A DNA stretch of 64,000 nucleotides from Escarpia spicata (GCA_963995525.1 OZ023210.1:64036639-64100638); one strand, 5' to 3'. Shown: positions 21,495 through 35,083, counted from the first letter of the stretch. The notes: generated by a model not told the origin, from the letters alone. A program made the numbers and translations.

Positions 21495-22378
21495 ATACAA
21501 AAGTGTTTAGAAGGATTAAAAGTGATGGAGATAGACAGCATTTACAAGATGATCTTGACAGGTTGATCATATGGTCTGAAAAGTGGCAAGTGCTGTTCAA
21601 TTTTGGGAAATGTAAATGCCTCCACACAGGACATGGGAACGAAGAGGTAGAATATACAATGGGGATACTGTACTAAGTACTACTGTAAAAGAAAAGGACT
21701 TAGGATTAACCATTAGTGCTGATATGAAGGTTTCAGAGCAGTGCGGAATTGCAGCTTCAGAGGGAAATCAAATCCTTGGAAAGCGAAACATAACGTATAA
21801 GGAAAAAGAGCTAATAATACCGCTGTACAAAACAATAGTTAGGCCTCATTTAGAATATTGTATTCAAGCGTGGAGGCCATATCGCAGGAAGGACATAGAT
21901 ATGCTAGAAAGAGTACAGAGGAGAGAAACTAAAATGATACAAAAACTGAGGGATCTTAGTTACGAAGTACGCCTTAAAAATGCGGCTTAACAACACTAGA
22001 GACCAGGAGATTGAGAGGAGATCAGATAGAAGTGTTTAAAATAATGAATGGTTATGAAAGTATTAATATAATTTTTTCAGTTAAGAAAGATAGAAGGACT
22101 AGAGGACATGAAGTTACACTAGTAAAGGCGCAGTGTAGACTAGATATAAGAAAGTTCTCATTTTCACAAAGGACTAAATGAATGGAACATATTATCTGCT
22201 GATTGTGTGGGTGATAGTAGCGTGAATATGTTTAAAAATAAAATCGACACATACCTCAGAAGGGCGGGATACACATACATAAAAGGGTCGGACTCTCGAT
22301 AAGCCAAAGGGCTTCCTTGTCCACCTGCCACCTAGAGTTAATTCTCTGGGTGGCAATCTTGTTAAATCTTGTTAAATA
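21495..22378 (+). mobile_element. CR1-like LINE, 3' part of RT and tail
   Basis: The copy starts just after the YADD region (DTKVFRRIKSDGDRQHLQDD) and continues with WSEKWQVLFNFGKCKCLH, then, in a second frame, DLGLTISADMKVSEQCGIAA, PLYKTIVRPHLEYCIQAW and MLERVQRRETKMIQKL. These are the thumb and C-terminal blocks of CR1/L2-type RTs. Frames shift near 21650 and 21985. The 3' tail ends TCTTGTTAAATCTTGTTAAA, suggesting a short tandem 3' terminus typical of CR1-like elements. Same family as 7.9-9.8 and 52.6-53.4 kb. Confidence 0.9.
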
Positions 22379-22439
22379 TTTCATAACCTGCGAGACAGCG
22401 ACATTCGATCGGAATATGAAGGTTGTATAGGCTGGTTTA

Positions 22440-22862
22440 GTTAACCGGCTTTGCCAATGCAAAATGTTATATCGGACGGGACAGCTTTGCAGTGACAGCC
22501 CCATAGATGTGGAATAGCTTGCCAAAGTGTGTGCGATCGGTTGGAACATTGGCGGCTTTCCGAAAACAACTTTAAAAAATCTATTTCGCCTGCACTACAT
22601 GCCTTGATGCAAGCACTGCTGCCACATCTAAATGACACCGGTTTCTATTTTATAGTATTGATGGTTTTTAAATCATTTTAATTGTTTGAGATTGTATTTT
22701 TATACCATAATTTATTTGTTTATTTTATCTTAGCTTATTTATTTAATTTTTATTTCTATTTTAGCATTTAGTCAACACGCCATTTTAATATGTGAAGCGC
22801 TTTGATTGGGATTTACTTACTTAAAAAACGCTATATTAAGAAACGGAATTATTATTATTATA
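22440..22862 (+). mobile_element. second non-LTR element 3' end with (ATT)n tail
   Basis: A short frame gives GRDSFAVTAP, then, after a stop, MWNSLPKCVRSVGTLAAF. That is the extreme C-terminal block of L2/RTE/CR1-type RTs. About 200 bp of AT-rich 3' UTR follows, with GTGAAGCGCTTTGAT, AACGCTATATTAAG and a terminal ATTATTATTATTA, a tail layout common to L2-like LINEs. It abuts the CR1 copy ending at 22378. Confidence 0.75.
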
Positions 22863-22864
22863 CG

Positions 22865-23919
22865 GAATTCGAAGTCTAGAACGCGGATTTCAAATAAATG
22901 TGGCAGGTCTGTAGTCTAGTTTTCTTAAACTTGACGTTATTTCGGGCATATGGGACTTTCTTTACGGGATACAGGCCGCTTATGATCACCCGTACAAAAC
23001 GTGTCCGAAGATCGACTCTCGCGAATATTTTAGCTGTGTGCAGACAGCCGCGTCAAATTCTCGAGAGATCTAACTACGGTATACTAGTGTCTCATTTGTG
23101 TGTACGTGTTTGAGCATGCGCGGCAGACTAGTGGATGTAGCTAATCAACCGGGTTCCTATGTGATCTTATGGATTCATGTTCTCGGTCTTACAGGTGTGT
23201 TTTCTCTGTGTAATGTCACTGCTGTTTTAGACAGTGTCCTGCGTCGGTAGGCGGCGCTAAGGTCGTGTGGCTGGATGGCTGCATGGTTGATGTGGAGTTA
23301 CTTACGAACGTATGCAGCAATGCACCCTTCAAACGGCGCTTATAATTGCCACTCTCTTCAGTAAACCGGATGTTCGACTGTTTAGAAAAAATTGCAACGC
23401 GAAATGTGTCAAATCTATCTTGCAACACTATTAGCCAACCAACGCGCATCTTTAAGTGACGTGGAACTCAAAGCGAGGTTCCGGAAAAAGGTCCCATCTG
23501 GTCTGTGTGTGCAGTGTTTCGGGTTGTAAAGTAAAACATTGTGTTATATAGTTTGCCCGTAACCCACTCTCACTCGGTGCTCTTTAAGCTGTAAAGCCTT
23601 CCAGAAGATAGCGTCACCTAAGTTGGTCCGCAACCTGCTCGATGGTGGCATTCCATTTTTCCTTCTTCTGTCCCCCTCCATGTTTCCTAAGCCCGTCTCC
23701 TTCTACCATCTGCTGTCCAGCGCGAGTCTGTCTTGAGCAGTGCGCCGCCGGGAGACATTCGGTACACGTGCCACAGTCTTGTATGTCATTTTATCTTGCC
23801 AGTGAAGTCTGCTCGTGACCTCCGTCATTAACGTGAAGGATCCTGCCCACGGGATCATAGACTGACTCGCTCTTCCCGTTTTACATATAGATGTGCTACT
23901 GTTGTGTAGTAGTCATCCA
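22865..23919. other. unassigned CpG-rich stretch
   Basis: Unique sequence. No exon passes both splice-site and codon-usage inspection. Confidence 0.4.
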
Positions 23920-25411
23920 TGGTGGCCGCCGTGGTGAAGGACACGTCCACCATTGGTTGTCATCCATGGTGGCCGCCGTGGTGAAGGACACGTCCACCAT
24001 TGGTTGTCATCCATGGTGGCCGCCGTGGTGAAGGACACGTCCACCATTGGTTGTCATCCATGGTGGCCGCCGTGGTGAAGGACACGTCCACCATTGGTTG
24101 TCATCCACGGTGGCCGCCGTGGTGAAGGACACGTCCACCATTGGTTGTCATCCACGGTGGCCGCCGTGGTGAAGGACACGTCCACCATTGGTTGTCATCC
24201 ACGGTGGCCGCCGTGGTGAAGGACACGTCCACCATTGGTTGTCATCCACGGTGGCCGCCGTGGTGAAGGACACGTCCACCATTGGTTGTCATCCACGGTG
24301 GCCGCCGTGGTGAAGGACACGTCCACCATTGGTTGTCATCCACGGTGGCCGCCGTGGTGAAGGACACGTCCACCATTGGTTGTCATCCACGGTGGCCGCC
24401 GTGGTGAAGGACACGTCCACCATTGGTTGTCATCCACGGTGGCCGCCGTGGTGAAGGACACGTCCACCATTGGTTGTCATCCACGGTGGCCGCCGTGGTG
24501 AAGGACACGTCCACCATTGGTTGTCATCCACGGTGGCCGCCGTGGTGAAGGACACGTCCACCATTGGTTGTCATCCACGGTGGCCGCCGTGGTGAAGGAC
24601 ACGTCCACCATTGGTTGTCATCCACGGTGGCCGCCGTGGTGAAGGACACGTCCACCATTGGTTGTCATCCACGGTGGCCGCCGTGGTGAAGGACACGTCC
24701 ACCATTGGTTGTCATCCACGGTGGCCGCCGTGGTGAAGGACACGTCCACCATTGGTTGTCATCCACGGTGGCCGCCGTGGTGAAGGACACGTCCACCATT
24801 GGTTGTCATCCACGGTGGCCGCCGTGGTGAAGGACACGTCCACCATTGGTTGTCATCCACGGTGGCCGACGTGGTGAAGGACACGTCCACCATTGGTTGT
24901 CATCCACGGTGGCCGCCGTGGTGAAGGACACGTCCACATTGGTTGTCATCCACGGTGGCCGCCGTGGTGAAGGACACGTCCACCATTGGTTGTCATCCAC
25001 GGTGGCCGCCGTGGTGAAGGACACGTCCACCATTGGTTGTCATCCACGGTGGCCGCCGTGGTGAAGGACACGTCCACCATTGGTTGTCATCCACGGTGGC
25101 CGCCGTGGTGAAGGACACGTCCACATTGGTTGTCATCCACGGTGGCCGCCGTGGTGAAGGACACGTCCACATTGGTTGTCATCCACGGTGGCCGCCGTGG
25201 TGAAGGACACGTCCACCATTGGTTGTCATCCACGGTGGCCGCCGTGGTGAAGGACACGTCCACCATTGGTTGTCATCCACGGTGGCCGCCGTGGTGAAGG
25301 ACACGTCCACCATTGGTTGTCATCCACGGTGGCCGCCGTGGTGAAGGACACGTCCACCATTGGTTGTCATCCACGGTGGCCGCCGTGGTGAAGGACACGT
25401 CCACCATTGGC
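23916..25411. repeat. 47-bp homogeneous tandem array (about 31 copies)
   Basis: The unit begins GGTGGCCGCCGTGGTGAAGG and continues ACACGTCCACCATTGGTTGTC then ATCCAC. The first four units have CCATGG where all later ones have CCACGG. A few units lose one C (CCACATTGG) and are 46 bp. Otherwise copies are nearly identical, indicating recent expansion or homogenisation. CCACGGTGGCCGCCGTGG is a near-perfect palindrome. Each unit carries several CpGs, so the array is a synthetic-looking CpG-dense block of 1.5 kb. Confidence 0.97.
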
Positions 25412-25649
25412 TGTCTGTAATTGAGACACTCTCATTGTTAACGGTGCAATGCCTGGTCGTTTTTTTATTATAATAACATTTTAGTGTACAGTTTTTATCG
25501 TAAAATTATGTTATGCCGCATTAACTCATTCTATCTTGATTACGCTAAGTAATAATTGTATAAATCCTTTACCGTTATCTGTAATTTGGCAATCTGGTTT
25601 GGAAAGAGTGTATCAGAGCTTTTGCAGTGCAAATACGCAAGCATCCAAA

Positions 25650-25730
25650 TGCACGCACGCACGCTCACACGCTCACACGCTCACACGCTCACACGCTCAC
25701 ACGCTCACACAGGCATACGAATGCACGCAC
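25650..25730. repeat. (CACACGCT)n octamer microsatellite
   Basis: About six CACACGCT units with flanking GCACGCAC runs. Confidence 0.9.
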
Positions 25731-26567
25731 GCACGAGGGATTTGGAGGGCCATTTTCGCCATTGCCTGCAACAGACACGGCACCTAGAAGAAGATCACCA
25801 TCATCTTCTTATAATATTTTATTGTAAATATACCGTGACAGAATATCATGTTTATAAGTAATAATTAACAGGAAAGTAATTTACTGTTAATTTAATGTTA
25901 TGCCCGTCACGGTATTCCGTGAACGCCTGACCTTCATGAGCATTGCCGTGACAGCTGTTTGGGAATGTTTGAAAGACAAGGTCGATATTAAAACGATATG
26001 TAAACACATTTCGACGATCAACATGTTGTTCATCCTCGTGGCTTCCTTGTATATAGGGGAGGCTTACATTATATTACAGGATGCTCTAATAGGTATATTG
26101 CCATTTATACTGTATGACACCACGAACGACCAATAACGTCAGACCATTCGCTGTCGGTTTTCCGCCTCGTATCTGTCGAGCCGGCTATATCCGTCTTACA
26201 TGACGGCTTGCGGTGGCAGCGATTCCGCGAAATTTCACGGACAAGTCGCTGTGGTCTATCGGCGATTTCTCGCGGCTTTTGTCAACGCCTGCGTCGTCGT
26301 GGGTGGATGAGGAGAGAGGGCCCGATGTAGAGCGACTTAAGTGTACGTTATCACGAGACGTCGCTGTCGAATGCGGCAGCGGCGGCTCTTTCTTCGGTCG
26401 CTCGCCTCTCCATCGTCGTCTCCTCACGCGCCGTGAATACGAGATGAATGAAGCAGAATCAGATCGCGGTCTGGTTAACATACACTCCGTAGGCGTTCTG
26501 TTGCACAGATGTAAACTGTGTTATCGGATGCGACGGATTATGTTAGAAATTGTGCAACGATTCCACC

Positions 26568-26630
26568 GACTTTAATAAGATTGTCATCCGACGCGTCAGG
26601 TGTTTGATGGCACGGTGACTTGGAATCTAT
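26568..26630 (-). mobile_element. possible CR1-like LINE tail remnant
   Basis: CTTTAATAAGATTGTCATCC, then GATGGCACGGTGACTTGGA, resembles the family tail at 7885-7945, but the match is short. Confidence 0.4.
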
Positions 26631-26904
26631 TTATGTAATGAGAATTATATGTTTTATTTATATGTAACGCTGTTATTTACATAGTCTGCAGACGATGTGT
26701 GACAATCGTTTATCGCCCTTTGGTTAAATGAATACATCATTACATCCAATCAGTTACCTACTCAGGTATTGTTTGCAATACGTTGTGCTATATATGGTTC
26801 ACGTGCAGCCATTAGTAAGTGCGGAACGAATGTATATCGATGTAATCATAACCAGTGAGCATTTCAGAAACGTTCCTTTTGGGTTCATCTGAATCTCCTT
26901 TCTA

Positions 26905-27022
26905 TAGTCAGTCTTCATCTTGTAGGCGGTCCACACAGCTAAGCTCTCACTCGGGGCCATGGTAGTCAGTCTACATCTTGTAGGCGGTCCACACAGCTAA
27001 GCTCTCACTCGGGGCCGTGGTA
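26905..27022. repeat. 58-bp direct duplication (2 copies)
   Basis: TAGTCAGTCTTCATCTTGTA through TCACTCGGGGCCATGG is repeated immediately downstream with two substitutions. Confidence 0.95.
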
Positions 27023-27024
27023 GT

Positions 27025-28215
27025 TGGTCTATTACAAAAGGTTTATACAGTTTGTAGGTTCCTAAAATTACCAGAAGAATTGGAACATACCCCAAAATAA
27101 CCAGACGAAATTGCGAGCAGTAGGAATACGTCTTTGTTATGGGAAAATGCTTTGACCGACTTTGTAGTCGTACACCCAACGTCAGCTGTACATGTGTCAT
27201 ATGAATTGGACACACGCACGCAAGCATACACATAAGCGCGCACAGTCCATCGAATTACGCACTGTACCGGTGCACGTGAATGATCACGACAAGCCAAGCC
27301 TAATAACGCTAACACAACAGATCAACAATACTAACAATTGTCGACACTTTTATTAATGTTCCACCTGTAACCCTATCCGTACCGGTGGCGTAGGAGTGAC
27401 GGTATTTACGTCGACACCTGAGCGCGGTGTGACGTCAGCACGTTGCCGCATGTCGTGCTGTCGTGCCCAGATGCGACGCCGCTCCACAGGTGAGACTGTT
27501 AATGTCGTGCCGTACACGGACCGGCGAATAAAACGTCGTAGATAAATGTGTATCGCGCACCGTTTTACGGTTGCGCGTCACGTAAACGTATTGCTCGATA
27601 ACGTTTGATCGCCCTGGCGGACTGCGTTGCGTCGCTGATATGCGAACCGGCGGCTTATTATGTTGCCGAATGACGCAAGCAAGCGGTGTTTGTTATGGTG
27701 GTGGTGTCGGCGATGTGTGACTGCTGCAGTGTGTAGTGTGCTATTAATGGTGGAAGGCTTTAATGCAATTTAATTGGTTTAATTTGTTCTGTGTTGTGGT
27801 AAGCTTGTCGTACATGCAAAATATAATAATTATGTTTATGTAGCGCCGTTGCGTTGTTTTGCAATATATCACTCACCGTGTGCGCGTATTCCCAGCACAT
27901 CTTCGAGTGGGCTGACGATTGATTTAGACAGTCAGTGTCCTTCTCACAGGAAAGTTTTGTAAACATGCAAAAACTGGCCTGTTAAGTATGATACGATTAC
28001 GTATCGTTTAGTTGTTACGAGCTCTCCTCAATGAGTCGGCGTGTTTGAATAAGTGCTATGAAAATAAACAAAATTGCACAAAAACATACTTAAGTGAACA
28101 ACTCTTAAATAGGATAGCTTCTAAATCAGAATCCATGCGTTATCAAGCAGCAACACGGACACGTGCTGGTAAAATACACCGCTAGAATAATATATGTGCG
28201 TGGATATTTAAACGG
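27025..28215. other. unassigned CpG-rich stretch
   Basis: Nothing recognised. CpG is dense between 27360 and 27680. Confidence 0.4.
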
Positions 28216-28512
28216 ATTCGTAATTGAGAGGAACGGGTTCGGTGCAATTTCGAAACTTTGCCAGTTTCGTTCACTCCACTTTGCCTCAGATATATAGGTT
28301 GTATACATGAATATGTGATTATAGACAGTACGTATATGTATAAACTGATGCTTATCGCTCAGTAATTGCAACGTGGCTGAATGTTTCCTTGACGAGTCGC
28401 GACAGTGCTGGAATGAACAGGTCTGCCAGACCCGAAGTGTAAAGCACTTTGAGCGGTCCCGAGGACTGGATACCGCTCTGCATCGCTTAAGAACGTACTT
28501 ATTATTGTTAAT
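28215..28512 (+). mobile_element. tRNA-derived SINE, nearly complete copy
   Basis: It aligns over most of its length with the minus-strand copy at 41915-42246. Shared blocks are a decayed B box (CGGGTTCGGTGC), TTCGTTCAC, TATAGACAGT, TAATTGCAACGTGGCTGA, GAACAGGTCTGCCAG, and the tail GTGTAAAGCACTTTGAGCGG with GGACTGGATACCG. It ends AAGAACGTACTTATTATT. The 5' A box is too diverged to place exactly. Confidence 0.75.
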
Positions 28513-29136
28513 TTCGAAATACACGGGGCTGCCGCGAACATTAATGGAAAGATCGCGTGGGATAGTTGAACATAACTGACATACACCGTTACAACGTACA
28601 GCCGTAGGGAATTTACATCGTTAACGTGATTATATATTGTTAGGTAATTATGTAGCATGGAATGTGAACGTCGGAAACTCTACAGAAAAGCCAATGTCGT
28701 TGTAGTGGAGACAATGACCGCTTCCTGGTTGTGAAGTTATCATTTATTTCGCATGCGGAAGAGTGTGTCTGTCGTGTAATTAATAGCGGACCACTCCTTG
28801 TAATATTATTCAGCGGAGGAATTCGTATGAATGAGTCCGTGCCATATCTTTGGTCGTTCCCACGGCGTTGGAACTTCGCCAACGAGCGCTCGTTTCCTGT
28901 GCGAGCGTCGGGGGAATATCAGTTGGCCCACGTACGTCACCGTTGTGATATCGCATCCTTTGTTGTGACCGCGCGACGCTGTCTGTCTCGGTGACATGTG
29001 TTTGCGTCATTGTGCCGCCTGGTTACACGGCGCGTCACGTGTCATTGTCTTGAGTGGATGGCTCTTGGAGACATCGGCCCGACGTTATCTCAATAGTCGC
29101 TATCCATGGATCGTATGCTCGCATTGACCAGCGAAG

Positions 29137-29142
29137 TGTGTG

Positions 29143-29178
<36 letters not shown>

Positions 29179-29195
29179 TGTGTGTGTGTGTAATG
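29137..29195. repeat. (TGCG)n / (TG)n microsatellite
   Basis: TGCG units followed by TGTGTG, like the one at 15.6 kb. Confidence 0.95.
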
Positions 29196-29199
29196 GCGT

Positions 29200-32100
29200 G
29201 CGTGCTTGCGCGTGTGTCGAGTTTGTGTACATTTCTACAATAGTCGTTCTCTCTCTCTCTCTGCGAGTGTAGTTGATCGGACGTGGTTCTAAACAGTTTA
29301 GCTGCGCGTGTGCATTCATATTCCCTGCACGACCTGCTGAATATAACAACAACGGTATCGAATGCTAACGATTAAATTCATCGTATATATATATAAAAAA
29401 CAGACGAGAATAACTTAACTTCACACAATCGACGTGCCGTGATTTTTACATGTATACGGAACAATATCCCGTCGAAAAAAACCAGTATCGAAACACTCGT
29501 TTATGAATATATGTATATGTGGAGTGTTAGAAGGTGTTAGCTATACGGCCACAGTTCCATGAACGTTACCCAGCAATAAGCAGTGGTGAATGTTGGATCG
29601 TTTGAACGCAATATATCGCTATAGTTGACCGTAATAGGCAGGTGCATGCTGCGGAATACTGCATTGTAACGCTTGTAACAACCCGATAGATGTGACTGTT
29701 TATGGCTAAATGTCATAAGTCACAAGACGCTGTAGAAACCGTTATACACGCATATATAAAGACCGCGATACGACCTGTCTAATTTATACACTGCAAAAAC
29801 CAGATCCTCGTCTCTGTAAGGATCAACGTTTATGATTGTATTGCTTTATGGGGTTTAATCAGAAACACAAGTGCCGATTGAACACGTTATACGAGTCGGC
29901 GTGATCGTTTGCCCCGAGGGAGGTGTGCGGCCACGGCGGGGACACGCACAGGTACGGTCACCTAAACCGACCGAAGTAGGTGACACCGATACGTCACATA
30001 CCAGCTGGGGACAGGTTTAACTATCCCAGAAGGTGACCCGTAGTAGAAGATTGTCCCGGCCTAACCTTAAGGAGGATAAGTGGGAGCACGAACGTATTGA
30101 TCTATCGATTGATTTGGTTATTGAATGATTTATTTATTTGTTTATTGAATAACAAAGTGTAACTTGTACATAGACGCAATGTTGATACAATACATTAAAC
30201 ACATACGAATGACACAAGAAAGTGTAAGCACTTGTTTCCACTTAAACATACACATACAAATATGATATTAATTAATCGTGCCTACGTCATTGCAGAAACC
30301 CAGACAGGTGGCAACATAACCGCGGGAGCAAGATAGCCTGTGTGCAACGTTGTGAAAGTACGTTCGGTTTTATTAAGTTGTAGTGCGTACACTTCTTCCA
30401 ACAGGACAGTTTTTAAATGTTTTACAAATGGCAGGCTGACTATACGGAACAATGTCCGAGTCAGTGATACACACTGGTACTGGTAATACAAACTTGGTAC
30501 GTATTGTGGGCCGGTAAAACTGGAATGAATTAATCTACACAGATGCATCACTTGCATATATCGGCGAACGCTTGAACGAGTGGCACTGCTGGTTAAGCTC
30601 AACACGTCGCCAGCCCTCGCTTCCATCAACAAGAAAGAGGCCAAACATAATATATCAAAGCAGCGGTTTCAATGTAAAGCCATAAACGCCAATGTGAGCA
30701 TATGTTTTCGCGACAATTACCCCTTGACGACTCGGGTTGCCGACTCATTGACGTAAGCGATCGCTGAGGTGCGACGATGTCGCGAGGACCTTTTAAGGTT
30801 AAGCAGGAACGTGATACGCGGATCGGTGTCCGATTTGCTGCAAGTATTAAAGCGACACGTCGGCCGGGCCAGTTCACCGTCAGTAATTCGTTACGCGTGG
30901 GCGAGCACAGCCCGTCATCCGCCGTTCACACGTGGCTACACACACTCTCCGTCGCTGCTGCTGCTGCTGCTGCTGCAGGCGGTGGTCGGTTGGCGGGTCG
31001 TGCCGTTGGAGCGGGGGGCTGGAGACAGGCCGATGCATGGGTTGTTCGTGTGCGTGCTCGGGCATGCATGCGCGAGCTCGTGTTTAGCTGAGCGTCCGCA
31101 TATTGTGGGCTGCCTCCCACAACGCCTGGTTATGCTTTATGTCAAGCGCGTTTAAATCATCTGTTCCTTTTTTGTCAGTTAATATCCATCGCCCCCCCCC
31201 CGAGCTTCCGACCAAATACAGTTGTCGGCGTGCCCTCCATTCAGTATACTTTATTATAATTGTAACATCATACCGTGTGTAACGTTACACCTAAACACTA
31301 TTAAACATGCATGGCTGCGAACCATCGGTATTCCTGGGTTTAACATTAATTATGTGCTGCTTTAAGACTAAAAGTGTTCAACGATTAAACGTATAGCTTG
31401 ATATATTTGTATTGTATATGTACGTTGCATTGACTATGAATGAATGCCGTTCGTTGTTACAGTTGTAAGTTTATAAAGTGAGAATGTAACGGCCTCTCCG
31501 TGTGACATTGTATTGGCCATTGTTACGCCGCTGTTGGTAGTATACACGCCTGTGGTACCCTGGCTTGTTTGGCGTCAACATTCATTCACGTGTTATCTTC
31601 TCCGAGTCGATGTAGCTATATTTACTTCATTATATCCAGTAGGTCAATACTTGGCTAATTGATTTGTAGATAGTCTTATGGTTATCTCTGTTTTATAATG
31701 TGTATTTTGACGGATGACCGTCGAAGTGGGTTCACGGTTCAAGATAGTCGGCTGGAGGCAACATAAACAACGGTATGCGGTGCGGAAGCACTGTTGTCTC
31801 GCCCCGCTCGTGAAACGACCATTCGCCATTCTGTAGGAGGCAATGTTTACTTTTAAAATCCGTATTCCGTAACACCGACCTCTGAAATGTTTCTCTACGG
31901 GATAGGGACCGCGGTGGGAATAATGTAGTGACATTAGGGCTATTGTTGTCATACGCAATTAATGTGATCATTTAAGTGTTTTTCGTGTAGTTAGGGAACT
32001 GCGTTTAGAGAAAGGTTCGGTTTGGAATTGCATGTTCACGTAATATTATCTTACAATACACAATTTCTTTTCGATCGTGTTTCTTCTTCTCGCGATTGTC
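29200..32100. other. unassigned CpG-rich stretch
   Basis: No recognisable exon or element. It contains a (CTG)n run at about 30953-30976 in a GC-rich block (30880-31080) and a C9 homopolymer near 31192. Confidence 0.4.
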
Positions 32101-32106
32101 TACTGC

Positions 32107-32345
32107 CTAGACTTGCAGAGTGTTGTTGAGCAGCCACTCCCGGGTCGCCAGGTCCAGCTCAGCAATGCCAGTCACTCCGCGTGGAGCACCGTAGAGAGTG
32201 CAGTGGTTGATAACGTGGTCTGCTGTTTGTTGGGTCGCACCGCATTCACAAGCAGCGCTTTCACATAGTCCCCAGCTGTGCATATTAGCGTTGAAACGTC
32301 CACTGTTGTTTCACTGGGGCCCAGACATTTCATGAGTTAATGTAC
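32107..32345 (-). mobile_element. non-LTR retrotransposon C-terminal fragment (CCHC-like)
   Basis: The minus strand gives SWGLCESAACECGATQQTAD, then HVINHC, then PRGVTGIAELDLATREWL and a stop. The Cys-X-Cys, His, Cys pattern followed by a Leu/Trp-ending helix is the usual C-terminal zinc-knuckle-like block of Jockey/R1-type RT proteins. Only this end is present, so the copy is severely 5'-truncated. The family differs from the CR1-like, RTE-like and Nimb-like elements elsewhere in the window. Confidence 0.75.
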
Positions 32346-32349
32346 CTGG

Positions 32350-35010
32350 CTGTTGAAAGGGTGTCATGACTTCAGGCGCTGTTTCTTAGCAAACGTTGTA
32401 TAGTAGATGGTCAAGTACACTGTTTCGCTCAGTCGCGTAGTACTGGATTAGTATAACTTCCTTATAAGTACTGACGGGCGGATACTATTTACACTAATCA
32501 TAATCGGCAATCACTAATCGCTTCAAGCGTCGCGTCGAATTGGATGCGGCTAGCTCAAATTTGACGCAAAGTGACCCGAACTAACACCCTCATTTCATGT
32601 CACTGTTCCCGAGTCCATAAAGAGTTCTTGACGTGACAATATCTTCGACCAGTCTCCCCGTGGATAATATTCCCCATCGGTATCCCCATGTATCACAGTA
32701 TGATATAATATGCGAACGTCATTATCGGAAAACCCCCTCCGTCCAGCGTTACTCCTCCGCAAAACTCCCCCGCCTTCCTCCTGGGAAAAATATCGCTCTT
32801 TCCCCCGCCTTCCTCCTGGGAAAAATATCGCTCGGTAACGTCCACAGGACATCATTAATAACATGACTTTATGTTGGATCCAATATTAGCTATTTGAACC
32901 TTATTTACGATACTGGCGTATGTTGGAATGTCGATGCGGGAGTTTCCAGTGATGTGTTGGCGGGAATGTATGTACGGGAATGTCATCGCAGAACATCCAC
33001 GTATAACCAACGCAACCGTTCTAATCATCAATATATCAATGTCGTACTAGCTACAGTTGTTGCTTCGAAGTGTTGTTGTTGTATCTGACCCGAGAGCGAC
33101 GTCACACTTCCCCCATGTGATATCGTCAGACATCTACAAGCTGTTTGCGTGCGTGGGTGCTGTCGTGACAATACGAGCCGCATTACGACCGGATCATTGT
33201 AGTGGAGTGACAGATTTAGCGCCGTTTCGACGTCACGGTGTACCGAGACTCGTGGCCGCGCGCGCTCAGCCGTAACCGGAGCCTGTCCTCGCCGCGTTTT
33301 TCCGGGTCCCGTTACAACGGATTGCTCGTAATCTGCGGTCGGATCGACCGTGTTAATTAGTCGCCTTGTTGGTTTGTTCTCGTCTGATCCGAACCGTCTT
33401 ACGTGCCGTATACCGGTGTCTGTGGTGGTCGTCTATCGTCTCTGAGGTGACGCTCACTCAAAGGCTCAACGATGCTGGTTTTAAGCGCACGTGTTGATGT
33501 TGTTCTGATTGTTGACAATATTGAAATTGTCATTACTATATCAGATCTTTGTCATTACCGAACACCCACTATGATTATGTTGCATGAGCACGCACGCACA
33601 TTTTTACGCGCTACTGCATTACAGTAGCGCGTTAAATTAGGTATTTCGCGTCCGTTATATAACCGAAGTGACATAAGAATGATATGTATGCGACTGAATG
33701 TAGTGTTATTTGTCTACGTCTGCCAGACACGGACTTTACACGTGAATGTCCATCACTGCCTGCGTTGACCCGCGTCATTGCGCCGGATTAGTGTATGTAG
33801 GTCGCACGCGCTGTTGACGTAAGTATTCTGGTAGCGCAACACCGGACGCACGTCAACCGTATCTCAACGAATAAGTTGCAATATCATATTACAATCCGTG
33901 ATTTTAATATTTCAAAGCTTGTAATATATTTAGGCCCATTCGGCCGAGGTTGGTCCGGTTCTGCTGTGTTTGTTCTTCGCGGCGAAGTGAATACTTGGCG
34001 TTGTTTGTTGCTCTGCTCCTGGCGACCGGAGTCGTGCAGACGAGATCAGCTTTGTTCGCTCTCGCTTCATAACCAATTAATAGCGCCGCGAACCGCTGTT
34101 GTCGTGATAACAGAACGAAGCCCGTCCTGTACAGAGTAAAGTCACGATCTGTGTGTTGATGTTTCGCACTGAACACACCCTCGTCGCTGTCACGGTTCCA
34201 CTCGACTGGCGCGGCTGGGGTAAAATAAATATTCGTTTGTGGCGGCTAGCTGGTCGGCGAATCGTGAAGAATTAATCTCACCAAACCTTCCAATCTAACT
34301 AGAAGGAGCAAGATGACAAATACCGATCAAAATATATGCGTTCTTTCTTGAGATTGTTAACGACTGGAATATGTCACCAATGTTACCAATACTAAATTGC
34401 TCGTACAGCTGGAATTGTATGAGATAGTGGCGTAGTAGAATAAGTAATCGGACAGTGCCGATTATTTGTGTTACTATGTCACCAGCAAAGGTATAATTTG
34501 ATATTGATTTCACACTCCTAACAACTTATTTTGTCAGATTAAAACCCAATGTTGGGGACTGTGTTGTCTGAAGTTGTGCTGTCGTTCGGTTTAAAATTAA
34601 TTGACATGTTCGGCCGCGATAGCGAAACCAGTAGTTTTTTTGTCTTCATTGCACGCGTCATTTTGAACGATATGGTCACGTTATGACATAGACATAGTGC
34701 CGTCGTGATCTGACGCTTATGAATATGAAATGATAACTGCACCCACTATAGTACAAAACATATTGCACTTGTGTATTAATATTAGTAGTAATAATACGTA
34801 ATAGTATATAATATATTATGTAATTATAATTTTGTATGAATGATATACTCCTTTAAAACATTAATATTACTACTACTATTTAGTGTTATTATATTTGTTA
34901 TTCGGTTTATTATTATCATAAAGAGGCTCACACTATAGCGTCATGCTGTTTCTTATTGGAAGTCGCCTTCACCTTTATAATTATGTTCATTCTTTCAATT
35001 TGTGCATTTA
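32350..35010. other. unassigned, very CpG-rich stretch
   Basis: I count 26 CpGs in 33181-33360. Probably intron and/or intergenic DNA upstream of the exon at 35159. No other exon could be supported. Confidence 0.4.
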
Positions 35011-35012
35011 TC

Positions 35013-35016
35013 ATCA

Positions 35017-35083
<67 letters not shown>

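Noticed and set aside
23916..25411. CRISPR-like regular repeat array
   Set aside because: Contiguous 47-bp units without unique spacers in an animal genome, i.e. a VNTR.
26213..26575. 120-codon frame in CpG-rich DNA
   Set aside because: An opposite-strand frame of similar length overlaps it, with no splice context or recognisable motif.
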